Shown here: positions 10,887-20,913 of the stretch, one piece after another
Layout: the number at the start of each line of letters is the position of its first letter
Numbering within the stretch: the first letter of the stretch is position 1
From: Hyphochytrium catenoides
Taxonomy: Eukaryota > Sar > Hyphochytriomycetes > Hyphochytriales > Hyphochytriaceae
Length of the DNA: 24,295 nucleotides
Direction of reading: 5' to 3'
Assembly: GCA_900088475.1 (NCBI GenBank)
Contig: FLMG01001651.1
Span: forward strand, 53,942-78,236
The notes under the pieces: generated by a model
The model's input: only the letters and a program-made list of their open reading frames with translations
Told to the model about the DNA's origin: nothing
Databases searched by the model: none
Translations under genes and position numbers: made by a program

Positions 10887-13800
10887 CTATCGTCGTCCTT
10901 TCGGCTCATCCACCTGCATCTTGTGTTCCTGGACGGAGACACCACAAACGTTTGTGGTGATCTCATGAACGATGTCCTACAAGCAGCATGTGTCAGGACC
11001 CGGCAATGCCCAATAGCATGGGCCAAGAACAAAGTGCAAAGCGTAACAAGGACTAAAGACCAACCTGGTCACTTTCTAAGAACGGAACTCTCCGCGCCTC
11101 AATGCCTGCGAAGTAGGCCAAGAAAACTCTCATAACAGCCTGCATCCGAGAAATAACGTACTACAGTGAGTCCGTGCTCATATTGGCATCAGGTGGAGTC
11201 AACTAGGTGCACAAGAGCATCGATGATGAAGAGGACGGCGCATACTACTGCATGCGGGTAGTATGAAGGGGAATTATAGCCACGAATGGTGCCAAAGTAA
11301 GACTACAGCTTTGAAAGACTGGTCTAGAGACGCGAATGAGGTTAGGAGGACCTTGTGACAGACAACAACGACGGTACTCCGTTGCCTCTCCAGTTCTACT
11401 ATAAGTGGCCTTAGCCTCTCTATGACGTCCATATAGGACTCTCCACCAACACCTGGGTATCTACGGACAGTTGACAGCGGGTGAGATGCCATATGGGGGT
11501 CTTGGGAACGAAGGAAGACATAAAAGATGGTTGTGGAAAAAGACTGGCAACCTAGAGCCACAGCAAGAGCCAGCGAGGAGATAGTCTTAACGGAAAAGGA
11601 GCGGCTCTCAACACATAAGCTTAAAGTTCCACTTACATACCTGTAATTGAGTTTATCGTTCTGTCTGGCTTCATATTGCTCCGGGTACAGCTTCTTGATC
11701 TCATCGTAGGTTAGCCCTTCCATATCCCCACCTCCCAGCTCGTTCAGTAAAGGTGTGGTCAAGTGTTCACAGTTAGGGGAGTTATAGTACGAGAGGCACT
11801 CCTGTACACGTTGCGCTGTTCCTGTTTAAGAGAAAGCAAAAGGAGGATTAGCGCAGAAGAAGTAGACACATAGTGTTGCGCGATAGGACTTCATAGTAAG
11901 GGAACCTAATCGGCAGCTACTAGTGAGAAGACCTGAACTGAGGAAGCTAGACACACGGAAAATGAAGTGGCAGACAGAAGCACGAATGGAACAATAGCTC
12001 AATGCGCACATCGAAAATGCTCTAGTTGATGCCGGACTGAAAATAACAAATAACCACGTTGTTTGGCGGCGGAAGGGCCTTAACAAGCTCGACCCACCTC
12101 CCCAAACCAATAGCTTCCCTTTATAGGAGGACTCCCTCTGAAGGATGAACTGAGAGATCTGTCTTGCCAATCGGTGGCCCCGGTCTGTAAGGCCCAGATC
12201 TAGTCCCAGTACGTTGAACTTCATATTCTCATTCTCACCCGGGCGAACCAGATATATCCGACGAGGGTGGAGATGAATGTTCTGGAGAGACATGAGCCAG
12301 TAAGTGGGCCGATGAGGAACGTGACAGTAGGAAAAAAGGAAGCAAGATTAAAAGTGGGAATACGCATGGATGGGTTGAGACAGCCAAGTTTGGAAAACCG
12401 TTGTTGAATCTCAAACGACCAGTAGAGCATAGAAAGAACCCGACATACCTGAAGGAAAAACACAACTTGGCTGGCCAAGTAGCCGTCACAACCGCGTGCA
12501 GTCACCTTAGCGCCAACCTATGAAGGCAGTTAGAAATGAATGCACGTGAGGCCAGCTGTACAATGGGAGAGTGGCAGTTCTCAGATAGCTAGCGGAAACG
12601 AGGAAGAGTTCCGCGGGCCGAGAGCTATAACGCTATAAATTGCGCACACTTTTGGCATAGGCAGAACTTACATTGTAAATTTTTATGTAGCGAACCTTGC
12701 CATCTGCTTCCGTATCCTCTAGAGTTTCGTAAATCTAGTAAAGGATGGCACGCAAGGGCAAAGGTTGTCAGCCACGAGCTAGCCAAAACAGGCAAGATAG
12801 GACAGCCGATCGGACCTTCTCGTAGGCAGCTACCCTTTGCTTGAAGTCCTGAATGGCTTTTTCCTGATCACGTCCTGAATAATCTGCGTTGGCAGCTTTG
12901 CTGCGAGAGACGTTGACTCAGAACGAAGTATTATAGATACTTTCTCTTTCAGACACCTCTTCAACCACCGAGCGTGATGTCAACGGCTGCCAGGTTCAAC
13001 TCGGACCTTGATCATTCTTCATTCTCGTCTACTCCTCTTTCGCGCACTCCTTCTGCTAACCACTGTCACACATCTTGCACCTGATACGCCTCCTTCATCG
13101 ACACTATGCGTCTCATCCGTGAGGGTCTGAAGTCTCTATTGTTGCTTCCTGCTTTACCTTCTATAGTTTGACTCTAATATGTCTGGGTCATTGCAGATCG
13201 ACTCGATAAAAATGACATCCACTGAAGGGACTCCCGCGCACCGCTGAATCACCTTTTCGCTAAAAGAAGTGGTGTGATGGTGTTAGAGATATAGAGAAAG
13301 TACCCCAGGAAGAAAGTCTCCATGTGGATGCTCACGAATCAGTGCTAAGCATTAGAATGAGGAAAAGCTGGGACTCACCGCCTGGCCCGAGTAGTATTTG
13401 TAGCATCAAAGACAGCCACTTGACCTTCTTCTGCTAACCACTCCAGTAGTTCTATACAGAAGAGAGCAAGGTCAGGAACAATTAGATGAAGCGATAAGGA
13501 GCAGTAACGTCAGACAAGGTCTAGGCTGAACAGTCAGAATCTTGAAAGCGCTCCTTATAAGATAAGAAGACCTCCTACCATCTAGAGTATCCATTGCCAT
13601 TTGTTCCCTAAGCTCCTTACTCTTAACGTTGCTCGGTTCAAAGAACGAAGCATCCTCTCCTGCATGTCCTACTTGCCGCCGTCTCTCCCCAGCGTTGAAG
13701 GTCTTCGACTCCACACTTACCCAATTCAAATAGCGAATGATCTTACGGGTTATAAAGCTCTTGCCCCGCGCTGGAAGCCCTACCATGACTAAGACCAGCT

Positions 13801-14011
13801 TGTCTTGGACTCCCAGGGCTTTCAGGGTGCCGCTATGCGGAGCATTACGGCTTGTCAAGCTGTCAGAACGCCGTTTCTCATCTTTGACACAATGCACCCT
13901 TGATATGTGATATGGGCGTGGAGGGCCACTGGAATAAAGCCTCCATGCGATGGCCGTAGCCAGAAAACCGAAAAAGAACTGAGCTACCGCGGCCCGAACG
14001 TCCATTGCCAT
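10887..14011 (-). CDS. PFKFB: 6-phosphofructo-2-kinase/fructose-2,6-bisphosphatase with altered phosphatase site
   Basis: The family's bifunctional enzyme makes and breaks fructose 2,6-bisphosphate, the signal that sets glycolytic flux. Exons: 13579-14011, 13379-13451, 13158-13259, 12816-12900, 12672-12734, 12449-12517, 12098-12281, 11641-11821, 11352-11460, 11065-11139, 10887-10976; 487 residues, near the animal length. The kinase half has the P-loop GLPARGKS (78-85), RYLNW, FNAGERRR and FDATNTTR. The phosphatase half has IYLVRPGENEN, LGLTDRG, EGLTYDEI (Glu371), VVCHK (His432) and AVMRVFLAYF. The catalytic His expected in RHGEN is Pro289 (CCG at 12240-12242), so phosphatase activity is predicted to be lost. 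Residues about 7-26 are hydrophobic (AAVAQFFFGFLATAIAW), a possible membrane anchor or targeting signal. Start is ATG 14011; a second in-frame ATG lies two codons later. Confidence 0.95.
11241..11265. repeat. Intronic inverted repeat (8-bp stem, 9-nt loop)
   Basis: CATACTAC at 11241-11248 and GTAGTATG at 11258-11265 are perfect inverted arms around nine bases. They lie in the PFK-2 intron 11140-11351. Nothing links this to a known element and it may be chance. Confidence 0.6.
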
Positions 14012-14700
14012 TGATCCTGAACTCTACGTACGTAGCTGTCACTCCAGTATCTTTGTCTCTTTAGGTGGTACGGCTCTGAAGACTTTCGGCCTCTACTCTT
14101 CAAGCAAGGAACCGAGACACCACAAGCTTAGATGGCCCCTGTCGGGCTTCTATCAGCAAGGTCCTAGAACGCCCTTCCGAGAGGTCACATTTCCAGATCC
14201 GAGGTCTTGAGGCACTTATGCGAGAGATTGACCAACCTTGTGAAGCTTCTGAAGACAGATAGGTCTGCCAAGGTGGAGCTACTTCTGAAGATTTGGCTTT
14301 GCAGATTGATGAAGCTGCAGAAAGTCTCAATAACAATAACTCAGGGACCGAGAATATGACGAGATTAGAGGGCACCTATCTCTTATCTCTGTCTCCACAA
14401 AGCGCAGGTCTGTTTATCACAGAGAGATATTTTTGACAGAGGTCGTCTTCGCTCTGTCTTTGTAAAAGATATCTCCCCCATCACTCTGTTTCCTCTAGGT
14501 TGTCCCTGCCTCTTTATTTTCGCCGTTCGATCACTTTATACATACAATATCGCCAACAATATTTGGATCCCTCGTTCCTAAGGGTGTTATTTTGGGCCAG
14601 CAACCCAAAGTTACAAGAGCATCAGTTTTTCTCTATCCAATAGCGTCGTTCCCTACGGGCATCAGTAGAAAACAGAGGGGGCCAATAGAGATTGAACTAA
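14012..14700. other. Upstream region of PFK-2; no gene identified
   Basis: This holds the PFK-2 promoter and 5' untranslated region on the minus strand. On the plus strand, 14020-14400 reads through in long polar stretches in all three frames. One frame is open from about 14080 except for a single TAG near 14262 and contains RPSERSHFQIRGLEALMREI. I recognise no family and no matching exon structure. From 14400 to 14700 the sequence is A/T-richer with no recognised feature. Confidence 0.4.
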
Positions 14701-14859
14701 AGGTTAGGCCCTGGAATGATCAGTAGAAAGAGCTGTGCTTCTGGTCGTCATCCTTCCGTTCCATAATTTTCTACTTCAGATTGCTCTAGACATGGCAGTT
14801 GTAGGGGTGAGACGCGGAGATCCGTATGCCACCAGGCTTCTTCTGGGGGCCGTGTTCTG

Positions 14860-15045
14860 GTGCTCAATCCAATCCCACCGCTCTCTTAGGATTTCCCGGA
14901 GGTGTGATCTCGCTATTGTCAGTTCGGATACATATCTTATAGCTTACTCAGTCTGATTCTCCACATACGCTCGGAACTTACGAAATGCAGCGCCAGCTTG
15001 TCCCTTATGCGTGAGAAAAAAAGTAAGCCCGTACGTAGTAGGAGT
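14860..15045 (-). pseudogene. Decayed Ty1/copia integrase fragment, minus orientation
   Basis: The minus strand reads LTFFLTHKGQAGAAFRKF followed by RAYVENQTE, matching the copia integrase segment usually seen as F-L-K-H-K-S...A-F-x-x-F...V-E-N-Q-T. After a stop, the pieces SELTI and PKRAVGL occur, corresponding to the region around the T-D-N-G-G-E active-site motif. Stops and frameshifts show it is dead. It is a diverged homologue of the plus-strand copy around 15630-15800 but points the opposite way. Confidence 0.75.
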
Positions 15046-15058
15046 CGGACTGCAGAGA

Positions 15059-15073
15059 GGTGAGGACCTCACC
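15059..15073. repeat. Odd palindrome at the junction of the inverted copia relics
   Basis: GGTGAGGACCTCACC has 7-bp perfect arms around one central base. It lies just where the minus-strand integrase relic ends and the plus-strand copia homology begins, so it may mark the rearrangement point. A target-site or chance origin cannot be excluded. Confidence 0.7.
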
Positions 15074-16030
15074 GCTATCGGCAAGGAAGATGTCAAGATG
15101 GTGTTAGGGACAGATGACAATATCTCCCCCTGAACAAGGATGTTCTCGATGTACCTGGATTCCACGACGTATACCTCTTCTAAGTGAAGAAGCTGATTAC
15201 AAGAAGGAAGGCACAAGGTGTGGCACCGGCTGCTAGAAGTGGCTCAAGAGTCTACTACTGAGCATCGGCTCTACGGACTCCAAGGGCAAGAAGTCCGGGT
15301 GGCCTAAGGTCCAGGGCAGGAGCAAGGAGGTTGCAGTAACCACAACAGCCAGTAGTGGCTCGGGTGTAACCCTTCAAGAGTGGCACATCCGTCTACTAGG
15401 CCTTCGGCAGTACGAAGTGGTCAAGAAGCTATTCAAAGACTTGAACATCCTTCTAACATAGAGCGGTGATGAGGTCCAACGCTGCAAGACCTGCCTTATA
15501 AAGAAGCTAATCACGCAGCCGAGATCAAAAGGTCCAGCGGCGGGCTTCGACGAAGACAAGACGCCTACCGGGGAGCGGTACATTCAGAGCTTCATCAATT
15601 AATAACGCTCTTGATCCTTTTGAGTCTACCTGCTCAAGCATAGCAGAGAGCTGGCGCTGCACTCGTGAGTTCTGAGCCTATGTGGAGAAACAGACGGGGA
15701 AAGCGATAAGAGTATTCGAACTGACAATGGCGGAGAGCAGACCTCGTCTGAGTTCTAAAGAGCGGTGGGATTGAGCGCCAGAAGACGGCACCCAGCAGGA
15801 TCCCCAAGGAAATGGTGTGGCTGAGCCCTTCAATTGGACGATACTGGGAAATGCCCGCTGCACGCTAAGGCAAGCAGGGCTAGCAGACACGTATTGGAGT
15901 GACGCAGTGCGAACAGCTGTCTACTTACCAGCTCAGCAACACTACTAGTTGCTGGCATGGCAGAGCGAGCCCCTACTACAACCTACGAACAACTCTGGAA
16001 GGCACGGAACAAAGAAGCCACGTTAGCACT
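15074..16030 (+). pseudogene. Decayed Ty1/copia polyprotein fragment (pre-integrase and integrase)
   Basis: Plus-strand frames carry copia landmarks in the right order, broken by stops and frameshifts. TAIGKEDVKMVLGTD and DVLDVPGFHDV (about 15071-15180) match the protease to pre-integrase linker. EWHIRL and QRCKTCLIKK (about 15380-15500) match the GAG-pre-integrase zinc region. The integrase part has YVEKQTGKAIRV, TDNGGEQTSSEF (from 15720, including the second catalytic Asp), NGVAEPFNWTI (from 15811), NARCTLRQAGLADTYWSDAV and TYEQLWKARNKE (to about 16020). No reverse transcriptase, RNase H or LTR pair is attached. The first catalytic Asp of the integrase was not located. Confidence 0.85.
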
Positions 16031-16777
16031 TCCTAGTCCCTTTGGCTGTGCAACATACGCCTAATAACCCTGACCATAGCTGTTGTCGCCCTGGCTGCAC
16101 AATTTCTACATGGTCATCGCCTCTTCTCCTCGTTTGGATGCTTGCCGCAGCCGATGACCGCAGCCGATTGTCATCGGCGAAAGAAGAGAGGTTTACGCTT
16201 GAAACAGTAGTAGAGAGTGGAGGAAAGAGATCGAAACGACACACCATCCAGAAGGAAACTTACCTGTTATTGAAGGAATTGAAAAGAAATGTTTCCCTCA
16301 AATAAAAGCATAACGCAACAGAAATTTAACAAGGAGATTTATAGTTTCTTTGTTTCGATCGGAATCCCTCACACTCTTCCCGCACCAACCAAAGTCATAC
16401 AGTGTACGGGAAGGCAGAGGCACGGCAAGACTATCAGGGATAGGTCCACATTATCTTTCCATAACAACTATGACTTGTATTCTGATAGCTACAGTAATAA
16501 CTGGAGTTTGTGCCATTCTGGCTCGAACATGGCCCATCTCCAAAGTTGCGTTATCCGTAATCTGACTACCCTCGCGCAAGGAGCGGCGATGTCGGTGGTG
16601 GTGCGGAGTCTTCAGTCTTCAGAGCAATGTTTCTGCCATCCTCGTCCATGAGGCAGCCGCAGACATCTTCCAAGGCAAGTTTAGCTGGCGTGAAGGGACA
16701 ATCGAGCACACAGAGGCTGCTGAGCGCCTCCTTGCCACAGTTGACATCACATAGCGAAAAGACATAAGCTGGACAAG
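16031..16777. other. Intergenic region upstream of RRS1; no confident gene
   Basis: This 747-bp stretch follows the copia relic and must hold the RRS1 promoter and leader. It contains a strong hairpin at 16150-16178 and an AATAAA at 16301-16306. A 31-codon ATG frame at 16470-16565 encodes a mostly hydrophobic peptide (MTCILIATVITGVCAILAR and on) of unknown meaning. Frames at 16042-16305 and 16566-16799 show no family resemblance. Confidence 0.5.
16150..16178. repeat. Perfect 9-bp inverted repeat with 11-nt loop
   Basis: GCCGATGAC at 16150-16158 pairs exactly with GTCATCGGC at 16170-16178. The loop repeats part of the left arm, since CCGCAGCCGAT is present twice in tandem across this spot. 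It could be a hairpin in a transcript or a replication relic. No family was recognised. Confidence 0.8.
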
Positions 16778-18282
16778 ATGGGAGCTGCAGAGAATTCAAA
16801 GACGAAGGGTGACAAGAAGGTGATCAAGGGCTCTGACATCGCACCAGAAGCGTTTCAGGCCCCTGCTCCTGAAAAGCAGGATGACCTGAACTATGATCTT
16901 GGGAACCTAGCGGCATTCGACGAGCATCCTGTGGATCTCTCCAGGCTTGGTTCAAATCCTAAGCAATATTTGCTTGAGACGGCCACTGAGAATGCGCAAC
17001 TCCTGATCAACAAAATATTCGCCCTTCCCGTAGAAAAGACTGATGTTGGCCCCATTGTAAGTTAGAGAACATCTCCTTGTCTCAGGCTTACTCTAACAGC
17101 GTCGTATATATCAGGCCACCCTGCCCCCTGACACCACGCCTATTCCTAGGGCTAGGCCACTACCGAAGCCAAAGGTTGAGACGCGATGGGAAAAGTTTGC
17201 TCGTGAGAAGGGCATCAAGAAACGCAAGAAGAGTCGCATGGTCTACGATGAACAGGCGGGAGAATACAAAGCGGCGTGGGGCTACAAGGTACTTTTTGAG
17301 TTTCAAGCTCCCTAAAAGCATCCTCCACATTAGCTCCAGACGCTTCTTAGATCTTACGTCTTCTGGGGCTATTTTTTGACATTTATTACTAGGCTTGTGG
17401 GCACGATATTGGACTGCGTCCTAGCCCTTCTGACCCTGGCGCACCTATGTCAAGGACTGATGTGATCTCTTCCTCCTTTGCTTTCCTCTTGGGTTTTACG
17501 GGCATGGAAACTTATGTCATGCTTCTCTTTCGACTACGCTTACCGCCTTCACTCCATTACTTCTTAACAGAGGGCCAATGATGACTCTCAAGACTGGGCA
17601 ATGGAAGTCAAGCAGGGGTCAGATCCTAATGCTGACCCATGGACAGAGCGAAAGCAGGCGAAGGCGGGAAGAGTTGCAAAGAATCTTAGGCAAAGGGCAA
17701 ATAATCTTGCACAAGGGAGAGGGCGTCCTGGCACTCTCCCTACTGGAATCCCACTTGACCTTGTTCAAGAGGGTGGTAAGAGAGGCAAGTCCGGAACGAA
17801 GAGAACCCTTGAAGCCGTCCAAACATCTACTGCTTCAATGGGGAAGTTTGATGAGCACAGACCTGGAGAAGGCGAAAGAAAGAAACGCGGAAAGCGAAGA
17901 AAGTTCGAGGCTGTCGTCGGGCATGAGGACAAGGAGAAAGCGCGGTACGACACTGTCATGAATCAGATCCTCTCGAAGGATAGCAGGAAGAGCTCCAATG
18001 AGGTGAATGTTCACGCTCCAGATGCTGAATCAAAGAAAAGGAAAAAGGTAGGAACCTGTTCTCTGTCTGGTGTTCAAATATCGTTTTGTTTAAGATGGTC
18101 CCACGCGGATTTTATCACCATTGCTATCACTGTTCCTCAACTCGCCCACACGTCGTTTGTTACTAGCGCAATGTTCTTTTGCCGAAGCTAACTTGGTACT
18201 GATTACTTCACAGGGTAAGGGATCGGGTCGTGGAGTGGCAAAGAAAGTATCCAGAAGCGCCAAGAAGGGCGCAAAAAAGTGA
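16778..18282 (+). CDS. RRS1: Ribosome biogenesis regulatory protein RRS1
   Basis: RRS1 is a nucleolar factor needed for assembly of the large ribosomal subunit, where with its partner RPF2 it helps bring in the 5S RNP. Exons 16778-17056, 17115-17288, 17571-18047 and 18214-18282, all joined in phase 0, give 332 residues against about 365 in humans. The conserved N-terminal core reads LNYDLGNLAAFDEHP and ENAQLLINKIFALPVEK. It is followed by TRWEKFAREKGIKKRKKSRM, VYDEQAGEYKAAWGYK and RANDDSQDWAMEVKQGSDPN. The C-terminal third is very rich in Lys, Arg and Glu, ending in a Lys/Gly/Ser tail, as expected of a nucleolar RNA-associated protein. Start is ATG 16778, the first ATG ahead of the conserved core. 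It converges with TMEM19 across 187 bp. Confidence 0.95.
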
Positions 18283-18469
18283 AAGCAAAAGTCTCCTAGC
18301 TAGATCTCATTTATCTCTTCTCTTTTCCTCTTTCTAAAAGTCTCTCTCCTCTGTAACATAAACCCAGTCAATTATATACTGGTTTGAGAACACTGCCCGG
18401 CAGCTGTGGTCAAAATTTGAGGCGGCGAGTGACAAGAGAGCCATGCCCAACTCGAGCCTGACAAAGCCT
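18283..18469. other. Short convergent spacer, RRS1 to TMEM19
   Basis: These 187 bp hold the 3' ends of two converging genes. The plus strand after the RRS1 stop is C/T-rich. There is no room for another gene, and the two 3' untranslated regions probably overlap. Confidence 0.6.
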
Positions 18470-20179
18470 CTAAAGCAGCGCTCGTCCCATCATTCCAGAG
18501 AGAATGGTAATAATGAAGGTGGAGACGAGGTTCACCTTTGTCCAGAGAGAGCGGATGGTGAGTTGGACAACCTCAGCAGTGGTGGAGGAGGAAGTTTAGA
18601 CGTGGGGTAAGGAAAAAGGAAAGGCTCGGAGTAGAAGCTAAAGTGCCAAGCAGAAAAGAACAGGATTGAGGACGCAGGAGAAAGGCTGCTACCTGTTCGT
18701 TAGTGAGGAGGTCTGCCCCTGATATAAGAATCAGCTGCCGGTTTTTCCTCAGTTCCGCTTCTGTGGGCTTAGACACAACGATCTTCCTATTCTTGTCGTA
18801 AAAAGTGGCCTGAGCGATGTTGGAAGTCAGACACGGGTCAATTTGCAGCCACTTAGGACTGCACACTGTGTACCTAGAAAAGTCAATTGCTCTATGGTCT
18901 TGGGGCCTTAAACGGCAGCGACGGCTTTGCTCCATTCTCCCAAAACTACCTCTCCCTTGCCATCCTAAACTCTGTGTAGCTTGCTCTCTCGCATCAACTA
19001 TACCTGGAATACTGATCCGATAAAGGAGTCCAGACAAGAGCCCCAGAAGCCTGCCATCATTCCCAACAGGATCAAGTTTGGTTGTAGAGTTGTCGCCGCG
19101 CTTCCCTTATTCGTCTCGTCGCTGACGAAGAGGCCCATAAAGAAGAAGACAAGACCGATTAAGGTGCCTCCAGCAGTGGCGGCAACGGTACCCGCTAGCG
19201 TCACTCCTCCATTTGTCCCTCGGGGGACTCTCCTTTTTCTCCCTAAGGGTAAGGACGTGATGAGGTAGGGATCCTCCTCAGAGAGAACGCCTAGCTCCGA
19301 GGCCCAAGTATCTCCACTGCAGCAGGCATAATGGCCTAGATATGCGCAAGCGAGGAAGCTTTGAAATGGGCGTACGGAGAAGTCTATAGGTCTCTCGTCC
19401 CCGATATATAGCTGTATCAAGGCAATGAAGGTAGCTATCACGCTGCAACATAGCACCTGCAATGAGACAACATGTAACTCAATAGTCTGGCCATAGCCAA
19501 ATGACAGGATGAATAAAATGCTTCAGGGGAAGACACTATTAGGTTAAAAAGGCACAGCCCTTGTTATTGAACTTGACCAACATAAGACGTGAGGCATAGT
19601 GCTTCAGACTCGAGAGATGAACGCAAACGGAAGAAAGAGAGGAGAGCCAGCCAAGCAGTAGGCACAGAAAGCAAGACGAGTGATAAGGCGAGGGAGACGC
19701 AGCAATGGAGAGAGCCTGCAAAACCTACTGTCCAACCACTGCTTTATTAGACCTCACCAACGCCGCAAACTCGTCTATACTGACCTGCGAAAGCCCTCTT
19801 TCCGTTCCGGACGCATACTCGTCGGTTATCCTTGTCTTCTTTTCCAGGTCAACTTTAGTCAGCTTGGTCCCAGCATAATAGAACGCGATAAGCGTGACGC
19901 CTGAGAGAGAAGAAGCCTTAGGACGAAGCACTATTATCTTTGGCCTTTAGCGGTTATGACAAGATTGCTCTCATACACCATTGGTAAGGATGTCGAGAAG
20001 GCTGTTGGTTAGAAGGGTCACAAGTCCTTACCATATCGCATAGAAGCAGAGAAAGCAATGAGCCCCGTCAAGAACGCAGCGATGGCTCCGCGACCATCCA
20101 AGCTCTGTTTGTTGAAGCCTCTGGCTGCTAACACCGCCGCAAGAACGATGGCAATCGGAACTCTGGCTGACAAAGACAT
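18470..20179 (-). CDS. TMEM19: TMEM19/DUF92-family membrane protein
   Basis: A multi-pass integral membrane protein of the DUF92 family. The plant member VTE6 is a plastid phytyl-phosphate kinase, while the role of animal TMEM19 is not settled, so no reaction is assigned here. Exons 20032-20179, 19785-19900, 19004-19456, 18693-18809 and 18470-18571 give 311 residues. Family landmarks are FNKQSLDGRGAIAAFLTG near the start, SGDTWASELG, PRGTNGGVTLAG, a Gly-rich helix GTLIGLVFFFMGLF, GMMAGFWGSCLDSFIG and a final KVNLVSTFIITILSGMMGR. The start ATG 20179 was chosen because the TMEM19 frame is open upstream to a TGA but has no earlier ATG. An out-of-frame ORF overlaps the start. A leader exon further upstream is possible. 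Confidence 0.92.
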
Positions 20180-20913
20180 TTTCTTCCGCCTTCCTCTTTG
20201 TTGCTGTTCCAACAGCCCTTGAGCTGAAGATAACTTTTCGGAGCCAAAGAGCTCTAGAGTTGGCAGCCCTCACTGCGGCTCGGCAGATGGCTAGTGCACT
20301 CGCAATGCCCATGTAACCTGCAGGCTCAGCAGCTTTCCAGCTCTCGTGCAGTGGGACATCGTTCCACCTGCTTCTGAAGTGGTGTTTGCAGTCTGCAGAT
20401 GGGTCTTCAGCTGGGTCTTCACCACATACCCGAATCATATCCTGTTATATTCGGTAAGTCTGATAATGAATAGATGGGCCAATACCTCAGAGCGTCTGGA
20501 ATAAGGCACCTACGGATTCCTGACGTCGTCGTCTTCACGGTTTGGGGCGTGATGTAAAGGAGTAAAGGTGATTAGGACGGATCTTCTGCTTCATAACAAC
20601 TGCTTCAGACAGCATGCAGATGCCAGAGCAGATCTTCAGACATGAAAGCTCTTCGTTTGCCACCGTCTTCTTTGAAGAAAAGTTGGCGGCATACGAGGTT
20701 GTGGAAGACTCTCAAGCAACGATCTTGACCTCGTAGGAGCTTCACAGGCGTTGGTTCTAAAGTTATCTTTGAGCAGCACGCGCTGTCCTGGTCGCGGGGT
20801 TGATAAGCTTTTGGGAGGGCTCCTTCTCTTGTCTCTCTCGTTGTTAGAGGATCGTGGCCGGCAGCTTTCTACCGTCTTGGCTAGTCTAGAGAGCTTCAAG
20901 CTTGAACATAAAG
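20180..20913. promoter_or_regulatory. Divergent promoter region between TMEM19 (-) and elongin B (+)
   Basis: The 734 bp between two diverging genes should carry both promoters and leaders. On the minus strand an ATG frame from 20438 overlaps the TMEM19 start in another frame and stops at 20028. Its fourth codon begins GTATGT, a good splice donor, so it could instead belong to a spliced leader. A short plus-strand ATG frame begins at 20641. No core promoter element was recognised. Confidence 0.5.

Noticed and set aside
10616-11135. Plus-strand ORFs of 114 and 70 codons
   Set aside because: They overlap the last two PFK-2 exons in antisense and have no family resemblance.
11166-11288. Candidate PFK-2 exon reading AVVCAVLFIIDALVH on the minus strand
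   Set aside because: No acceptor gives the right phase without a stop, while the exon 11065-11139 (AVMRVFLAYF) fits the family exactly in phase 0.
14944-15216. Minus-strand 90-codon ORF as an intact gene
   Set aside because: Only its last third is copia integrase; the rest is antisense to the plus-strand copia relic, so the ORF is a chance fusion across the junction.
16948-16958. GGTTCAAATCC, resembling a tRNA B-box
   Set aside because: It lies inside the conserved first exon of RRS1, and no A-box or cloverleaf arms surround it.
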